DNA of 64,000 bases from Adenanthera pavonina (lineage: Eukaryota; Streptophyta; Magnoliopsida; Fabales; Fabaceae). Position 1 is the first letter of the stretch. Each line of letters starts with the position of its first letter. Of this stretch, positions 57,885 through 64,000 are shown piece after piece. The stretch lies in NCBI GenBank assembly GCA_026686845.1, contig JAIVEN010000004.1, forward strand, positions 11,936,827 to 12,000,826, given 5' to 3'. The position numbers were made by a program, and so were the translations under genes. The notes beneath the pieces are model-generated. The model saw nothing but the letters and a program-made list of their open reading frames with translations. It searched no databases and was not told the DNA's origin.

Positions 57885-59157
57885 CTGCTAAATCCTCTCT
57901 TATGGCTCTCTTGGCGGCAATAGACTGCATCTTCCCTAAATCAACCACCAATTCAGGTGGTCCAGGGGAAAGAGAACCACAGTCCAATAGCTAGAGTAAC
58001 CTTTGGCCAAGTTGCATTAGTGTGAGTTGAGCTTGGTGATATCTTAGAATCAATCTTCACCGGTTATTGGAAGGGAATCGACTATTGGAAATGTCCTGTG
58101 ATTCTAGCCATGTACGAGAGAAAATGTGCATACCATGTTACTTTGCATTATTACACCATATACATTATTGTGTAGACTATTGATATAGATTGTCTGTGGT
58201 CGTACTCCCAAGTTACTAAGACCTTGTCTTACACCCCCTTTCGTGATGAACATTTCAGGTAAGAACTCCAGTACTAGTCCAAAGAAGACAAAGGAGTCAT
58301 AGCTTCTCTGATGTCAGGAATATCCAAGTCAACGGTAGTGTGTGTATTGTCTATGTTATGTATCATGTCAAGTAGGATAGTAAGTTTGTAATCAATATGA
58401 ATGCAATGATATTATGATGATAGTGGTTGTAGAATGTTGATGATGATGAATGACCTGTGATGATATCGATGATGATGTGGTATAGATGTATGCATATATT
58501 GGTGTGCATGTATAACAATGATGTGGACCTAGGTATGGGTCATCATTGTTAGAGTATATGTCTGTGTGTCAGAATGGCTGTATAAAAGCCCAACAAGGGT
58601 TTTTGGGCCTTGTCTGTGTTTTAAGCATATGGCCCATTATGTAAAATTGGGAGTTCAAGGGGGTCAAATTTTGGAGGAGTAGTTCCTCTGAGATGAAACC
58701 TTCTTAAACAAGTTGGTTAAGCCAAATGAGACCTGTGTGAATGGTCCTCAAGTGCCAATTTGACTTTGGTGAAAATTGGAGGAGGTAAGTAGTGAGTTTT
58801 GACTAAAAAGTGACCAAATCAGTCATGGGTGTCCAAAATCTCTATATAGAGATAGATTTGAGTGGAATTGATGTCTATAAGTAGATTGAGATAAGAATGA
58901 CCAGTAAGAGCTAGAATCAGGTCAATTAGAGCTCGGAGCACAAAGTTGTGCATGTCAAAGTTTGCCCCAAAATATCAGCAAGTTGCTAATATAAAATTTG
59001 ATACAAACGTTGCGGCGCCATGTTCTATTGCCTCTCCTAGGCCACAGCTGCACTGTAGCTCACTGTGACACCACTCTGTTCTGATGATTTTCAGTGCTTT
59101 CTAGGTTTTTGATATTTTATGAGGTGAATTTGAGGTGTTTGGAAGTATGTTGTTATA
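57885..59157 (+). repeat. 3' LTR of gypsy element 2, right part
   Basis: Resumes with the second CTGCT, matches 40430-40565 and 43916-45078, and ends TTGTTATA at 59157. The next five bases are GTTAG; the matching upstream copy cannot be checked because the 5' LTR start is deleted. Confidence 0.85.
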
Positions 59158-59429
59158 GTTAGAATGGTTGAAATAGGACATCAAGTAGGAAAATGAAATT
59201 TTGTTTAGTTTTTTAAAAAAGAGTTTTGGGAACGCTTCTTTTCCAATAAGAAACGTTCCCGAAAACATTGTTATGAGCATCTCTTGTGATGAAGATTGGT
59301 CTTTAGGACTGTGTATTACAAAAAAGCAAGCATTCCAGAAATATTTGGGAATAGTTACATATGGAATGTTTTAAAAGCATTCCTAATGGCCAAAAATAAA
59401 CATCCCAAAAGCTCATTTCTATAATAGTG
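59158..59429 (-). mobile_element. CACTA-like terminus with subterminal repeats
   Basis: Read on the minus strand, it starts CACTATTATAGAAATGAGC at 59429 and carries repeated words near the end: GGGATG, AGGAATGC, GGAATGC, GGGAACGTTTCT and GCGTTCCC. A CACTA start with inverted subterminal words is typical of CACTA transposons. Only one end is present; the body was probably on the left, where gypsy element 2 now lies. The subterminal word differs from that of the element at 21148, so it is a different family. Confidence 0.55.
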
Positions 59430-60048
59430 ATAAGTTAGAGAATAGGGCCAATTGCTTTAGTTCTGTTCTAATTCTTGGCTTCTTTCATGTTGTTATTGAT
59501 TAGCTTGGCTAATGTATATGTATTGCATTTTATATTGATTCTCGATATAGAGAAAGGAAATTTTGTTTGTTTGTTTGTTATTAACTTATTCATGGATTTT
59601 AATTATGGAAATATTGTGTTCTATAAATTTCAATTCTGATATAGTAAAGCACGAAGCTGTAGGGCATACCAAATAACTTGTGTGCATGTAAAGGGAAATT
59701 AAGCCATTGTACGGACTTTATGTATAACATGTAAATTTTTTTTATTTTTTATTTTTTGTGTAATGGTGGCTGTGGTCTATCAAGTTCAAATGTATAGACT
59801 TGACAACAAGATGCAAAATTTTATAACTAGGTAAAAAATTGTAAAGGAAAAGGGAAAAGAAATATTATCATAATATTATGAGGTATGTTATTTGTGACCT
59901 AAAGTAAAGTAGATTTGGTGATGTGAAGTAACATTGTGAATGGATCCCTTTTTTTATGAATAGATTCCTTTCAAAACTAGATGCTAATCAAAGCAACTGA
60001 TGAAGCTTTTTAGGCACATAAAAAGTAGCTACTCATTGGTGGATTGTT
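59430..60048. other. Unassigned AT-rich stretch
   Basis: I see no gene, repeat family or motif here beyond a short TTTG tandem (59561-59580). Confidence 0.5.
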
Positions 60049-60526
60049 TTTGCCACCTTGTTGGACATTGAACATTTCATTCTTCATAGAGATCTGTGTG
60101 AGGAGGTGATCAAGGCATTTGATCCATCTACCTCAACCATTTATGTCTGAGGTTAACAATGACTAATGGACACAAAGGCTATCCATTGACTATTTGGGTT
60201 ACCCTATACTAGGGAAGCAATTAAATTGGAAGTTAATAGTGACTCCTTCCTTTTGTTAAAGGGGGAATTTGGGGGAGTGTCTTATAAGGTGATAGAGAAC
60301 AAGATACTTTGAGGTGAAAAGGAAGATAGATTTGAGTTATTTTATGCTTTATATTGTTTAGGAAACTCTCTTTGCCCAAGAGCAAATTCAAATATTAGTA
60401 ATTGTCAATTGAAAATGGAGTCTAGTCAAAGGTTGACCAACACTCAGTATGATTGGTCCTCTTTTATATATGAAGAGCTTGTGAAAAAAATTCTTACAAT
60501 AAAAAATGGGAACAATAAGGGAAAAG
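60049..60526 (+). pseudogene. Degraded ORF of plant TE/Ulp1-associated type, left part
   Basis: One frame reads, with about six stops, LDIEHFILHRDLCEEV, KAFDPSTSTIYV, LFGLPY, GGVSYKVIEN, DRFELFYALYCLGNSLCPRA, then YDWSSFIYEELVKKI to the LTR insertion. The pattern (FD...T..V.G, GLP, then F.L...LG..LCP and W..F....L) resembles proteins that accompany Ulp1-like proteases in plant transposable elements; this is recognition by pattern, not a search. The frame stays usable up to the solo LTR at 60527 and seems to continue beyond it. It could be a TE gene or a host paralogue; I favour TE origin. Confidence 0.4.
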
Positions 60527-63500
60527 CATAACACCTTAAACTTACATCCATTTTCCATGTATTAGACTCCAATTATATATATTATTACATGATTAGAGAC
60601 TTGATTGCATAAAAATATTAAAACAGAATTTTCTTTATTTCGGGTACTATTCATTGTGCATTTTCCATTTTATCCAATGAACTTTGAAAATGCATAACTA
60701 ATTATATAAAAATTAAATCAAAGTGATTCAAGTATCTAAAAATAGATAAAAAGATTTTATACATGGAAAAAATATGAAACAGATCATTCTCTTGACCAAT
60801 TCATACAATTTATTTCTCAAACATTTACTATACATTCGGTCATTTTCTCTTTCCCAGGATTTTAGCCTTATATTTAAGAATTCATATCTCATTATATTCT
60901 TAGTCAAATCATACATTCTTTACGTCATATGAAATCCATGAATATATACCTTTTAGACATATTTTTCTTGTACATTTATTTTACTTACATAGGGCATGGT
61001 GTTAACTTAAATCATAAAGAGTCAGAATTCCACTTTTGCTGGAACAGTTTTGAGAAAACCTCCATATCTCCTATCATATAGCTCCAATTACCTCCAAATT
61101 AGTGGCATATGAAACATAGACCTTTCTATAAATATAAACTACTGAATTTTTAGATCTCTGAATGGTTTTATATTATCTTTTTAATTTTCCAGTACCTAAC
61201 TTTTAGTTTCCAATTTTCCCAATCATTCCCTGTTGTGAACCCTAAATTTGAAAAATCACTATAATTTATACACAACTCCAAATGGAGTGCTATTTGAACC
61301 ATTTTAAAACTCTACTTGTGTAATTTAAGATTATATATATTACTTAAACTAGCTGCCCTGTCTTGAATGAACAATAACTATGTATCTATCAGGGTATCCA
61401 GATTGTATATCTCCATTCATGTCTTGGCAAATTAAGCTTCATATCATATATACATCATCATTCATTGTACCATATTCATACATAATATCAAAAGGCATCT
61501 CAAGGAACATACTCGTATTAGTATACATAATTTATCCTTTGCATGCAAATTTATACATATTATAAAAAATTAACATCAATTCTTGCAAGAACATAATTTC
61601 CACCAATTTCTTCCTCCTCTCTTTTGGCTCTTCATGAACTTTTTGCATTGCTTGACCTAAACATGGTAAGCATTTGGAAGGGATGAGATTTATGGAATCT
61701 CAGTAGTTACCACTAATCAAGCAAATATATAATCATATAATGCAAGCACACTTCATCAAATCATCATTCAGATATTTAGAATCATTTAGGCTTAAACATT
61801 TTATAGAAAATTTGATAGAGTTTTCCCTAACATTTTGGACACCCCGGGGTCACAAAACCCCTCAAATAACTCATCCAATATCAACAAATCATTACATAAC
61901 ATCATTGCAAACATTTGGCATAACATTAAAATCATTGCAACTATATAACCATATAATGTAAGATTAGGTTAGTAAACTACCTTTTAGCTTTCCAATCCTT
62001 TCCAAACTTTGCACACATTTTCTTTGAACTTCTAACACTTCTTGAAAACCTATAGCATCACAAAACAAGGCCATTAGCCACTGGTTTCATGATTCACTTC
62101 ACAAAGTATTCACTTGAAACATAAAATTTTATTTTGCAAATCACTTGGAATTTCTTGTACAACACCCTTGTTCTTACATAATTTGGACCCAAGGAATCCA
62201 TTTTTTGTTTCAAAATCATGAAACCAATGCTATAATCTTGCATCTTGTGACATATACTTCACTTTTTATGGATTGGTTTCTTCATGGCACAACTTTCTCT
62301 CCCTACTCTCTCTCTAGGTCAGAAATTTCAGCAAGAAGATAGAGGAAAAATAGCTGCTAAAATGCCTCAAAATTGCTAGAGAACACAAGGAAATGGTTGC
62401 AAGATAATACCTTGAAGTTTTGGGACCAAACTTGTAGTTTTTCTCCTTTTTGCTCCTTGTTTGCATGACTTCTCCCTCTCCTTTCTCACTGGTTCTGCAT
62501 GAAATGGGTTGAAGAAGATGAAGCTTTATGACTTAATAAGGTATTTAAGTAATAAAGCAATTTAATTAACTTTTATCTTTGACTTTATTGCTTTCTCTTC
62601 TTAAAAAAGCTTTTGAAAAATTTCAGTTGTGTCCAGACCTGTGTCCAAACATGGCTCACCTTATTTTTTAGCCAAAAATTGCTTCAATAATTTTTATGGA
62701 CCAAAATACCCTTTACTAATTAAATTTACCTGTACCGATTAAGTATTTTTGCCAAAAAAGTCACTAAATTGGTACAGGATTATCCAAAAATTAATTTTAA
62801 TCTAAAATCATTATGTTAAACTAAAATAAATTTTAGCAAGGTCCAATCACTGTCCTTGAATTAATACTGCATTTTCCTGCAGTTTAAACTGAATTTTATC
62901 GGGTAAAATATAATATTAAATCCTAATTACCTAATAATTATTATTTTTATCTTAATAGAATTCTTGCTATATTCCATTGGACTTATCTCATTGAAAGCTT
63001 CATTTTGACTATAATTTTTCATATTTTCAAAAATACTCTTGACCAGGGGCCAATTTATAATTTTTAAAACTTTCAGGTCATTAACTGTAATTTTTCCCAA
63101 ACTTATTTTTATTTCTCTCTACATGAATTTCTTCCTTCAGGGACTAAAGTACAAGAATTTTTAGTTCTTGAGCTAAAATATAAATTTTTTATTTTTCTAT
63201 TTAACTAGGAAAAATGACATTTTGTTCCGTTTAACTAGGAAAAATGACATTTTTTCCCATTCTTCACACTTAACAGTGTCTCTCCATTTTTCTCAATTTC
63301 TTCTACATTTTACAATCTCAACTTTTTCAGTTTTGGACCTTAAATGCATTATTCACATTTTACTTCTAATTTGAAAAATGACCGTTTTGTCCTTGGGCCG
63401 GGTAAAAAAGTAATTATTCATTCTTTTGGGCACTTTCTTATAAATTTACCAAAGACCAATTTTTTTTTCTTTTTTGCACTATTCACAATAACTTCAAATT

Positions 63501-63798
63501 GGTCTATCTCTTAATCTGGACCTCTCGGGAATGCAATACTTATATCATTGCGCTCAGCTTGGAGTGGACTTTCATTCAAGTGGTATATTGCATATTTTCT
63601 GGGGTAAGTTCTGAAATTAATTTCTGTTAAGGACCTTATGAAAAATTAATTTTAATTAAGGATCAAACATAACTTCTTCAGAAAATTAGATGAGAAATTA
63701 ATTCCTTCTAAAACCCGATTATATATAGCATTTTTATCTCACTTTGTTTTTCATCTTTTATTTATTTTATAGCATCTCATAAAAATAGAGATATTACA
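60527..63798 (-). repeat. Solo family-A LTR at the right end
   Basis: On the minus strand it starts TGTAATATCTC at 63798 and ends GGTGTTATG at 60527 (3272 bp), flanked by AAAAG at 60522-60526 and 63799-63803. The degraded palindrome is at 61684-61702. The short ORFs inside are chance frames. A ~20 bp tandem (ATTTAACTAGGAAAAATGAC) occurs at 63201-63250. Confidence 0.92.
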
Positions 63799-63803
63799 AA
63801 AAG

Positions 63804-64000
63804 TGGAGGTGTTTTATAATATTTATGTTAGGTGTTTTATAATATTTTCCTTGCATTCCTATTTTTGGTTCTAACTTTCATTCCATTTGCATCTATTTTT
63901 TATTTAATTTTTTCCTCTTGGTGTAAATGATGTGCCACTAGTTTAATATGCATTGAAATATTGGCTTCATGAGAGAGTTCAAAAGCATGTTGAGGATGAA
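63804..64000 (+). pseudogene. Possible continuation of the ORF split by the solo LTR
   Basis: After the second AAAAG the sequence continues with a short tandem (AGGTGTTTTATAATATTT twice, 63816-63850) and, from ~63925 to the window end, an open frame apart from one TAA (DVPLV.YALKYWLHERVQKH). This could be the next exon of the ORF at 60049-60526. It runs off the window. Confidence 0.3.

Larger units (their letters stand above)
39636..59157 (+). mobile_element. Ty3-gypsy element 2 (Tekay/Del-like chromovirus) with nested insertions
   Basis: Components in order: 5' LTR (39636-40565 plus 43911-45078), PBS (45082), gag, protease, RT, RNase H, integrase with chromodomain-like tail, PPT (49885-49897), 3' LTR (49898-51063 plus 57890-59157). 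The two LTRs are recognisably the same family once the nested family-A LTRs are removed, at ~2.1 kb (5'-truncated) and ~2.4 kb. The LTR starts TGTAACAACCCTCGG and ends TTATTATA/TTGTTATA. All coding parts carry stops; RT reads FIYDIL at its active site. The LTR family differs from that of gypsy element 1. Confidence 0.88.

Noticed and set aside
1..64000. CRISPR array, rRNA, tRNA or host single-copy gene
   Set aside because: None found by eye. tRNA-like matches are only the short primer-binding sites; the repeated LTR words are irregular in spacing and sequence.

Overview
The window looks like intergenic heterochromatin from a seed plant, most likely a eudicot. It is AT-rich, carries no recognisable host gene, and nearly every coding trace belongs to plant-type transposable elements: Tekay/Del-like Ty3-gypsy elements, Sirevirus-like Ty1-copia elements, and a CACTA (En/Spm) element of the tnp2 class with a Ulp1-like protease gene. 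All element reading frames are broken. I could not identify the species.

Layout. 1-4082: two pieces of one ~3.3 kb LTR family ('family A') in inverted orientation. 4083-12778 (minus): gypsy element 1, with 5' LTR of family A (9677-12778), primer-binding site, an extra ORF upstream of gag that contains an internally duplicated ~95-residue unit, gag, protease, RT, RNase H and a truncated integrase. 12773-13325: partial family-A LTR. 13506-14934 (minus): detached copy of a Sirevirus additional ORF. 15015-21147 (plus): Sirevirus 1, with deleted gag and integrase N-terminus, pol, a repeat-rich spacer with a TATA box, additional ORF, repeated polypurine tracts and truncated 3' LTR. 21148-30640 (plus): CACTA element with subterminal repeats, tnp2 transposase, and a nine-exon TNPA/Ulp1-type gene cut before its catalytic Cys. 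30641-39635 (minus): Sirevirus 2 (pol, protease, gag, PBS, 1.8 kb LTR) followed by further Sirevirus tail and LTR pieces. 39636-59157 (plus): gypsy element 2, with both ~2.4 kb LTRs, PBS, gag, pol, chromodomain-like C-terminus and PPT. Its 5' LTR holds a solo family-A LTR (40566-43910, TSD GTATT); its 3' LTR holds a family-A insertion (51064-57884, TSD CTGCT) that itself holds a non-coding LTR element (51828-55497). 59158-59429: a CACTA-like terminus. 60049-64000: a degraded TE-type ORF split by another solo family-A LTR (60527-63798, TSD AAAAG).

Family-A LTR sequence makes up about 17 kb (roughly a quarter) of the window, yet only one copy is attached to coding sequence, which points to repeated solo-LTR formation. 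Target-site duplications give a clear nested order. The coding decay is dominated by changes expected from cytosine deamination: CAG/CAA to TAG/TAA, TGG to TAG/TGA, catalytic Asp to Asn, and zinc-ligand Cys to Tyr.

The items most worth following are the duplicated-domain ORF upstream of gag in gypsy element 1, the Sirevirus additional ORF that has a conserved TATA box and two stop codons shared by both copies, and a conserved perfect palindrome inside the family-A LTR.
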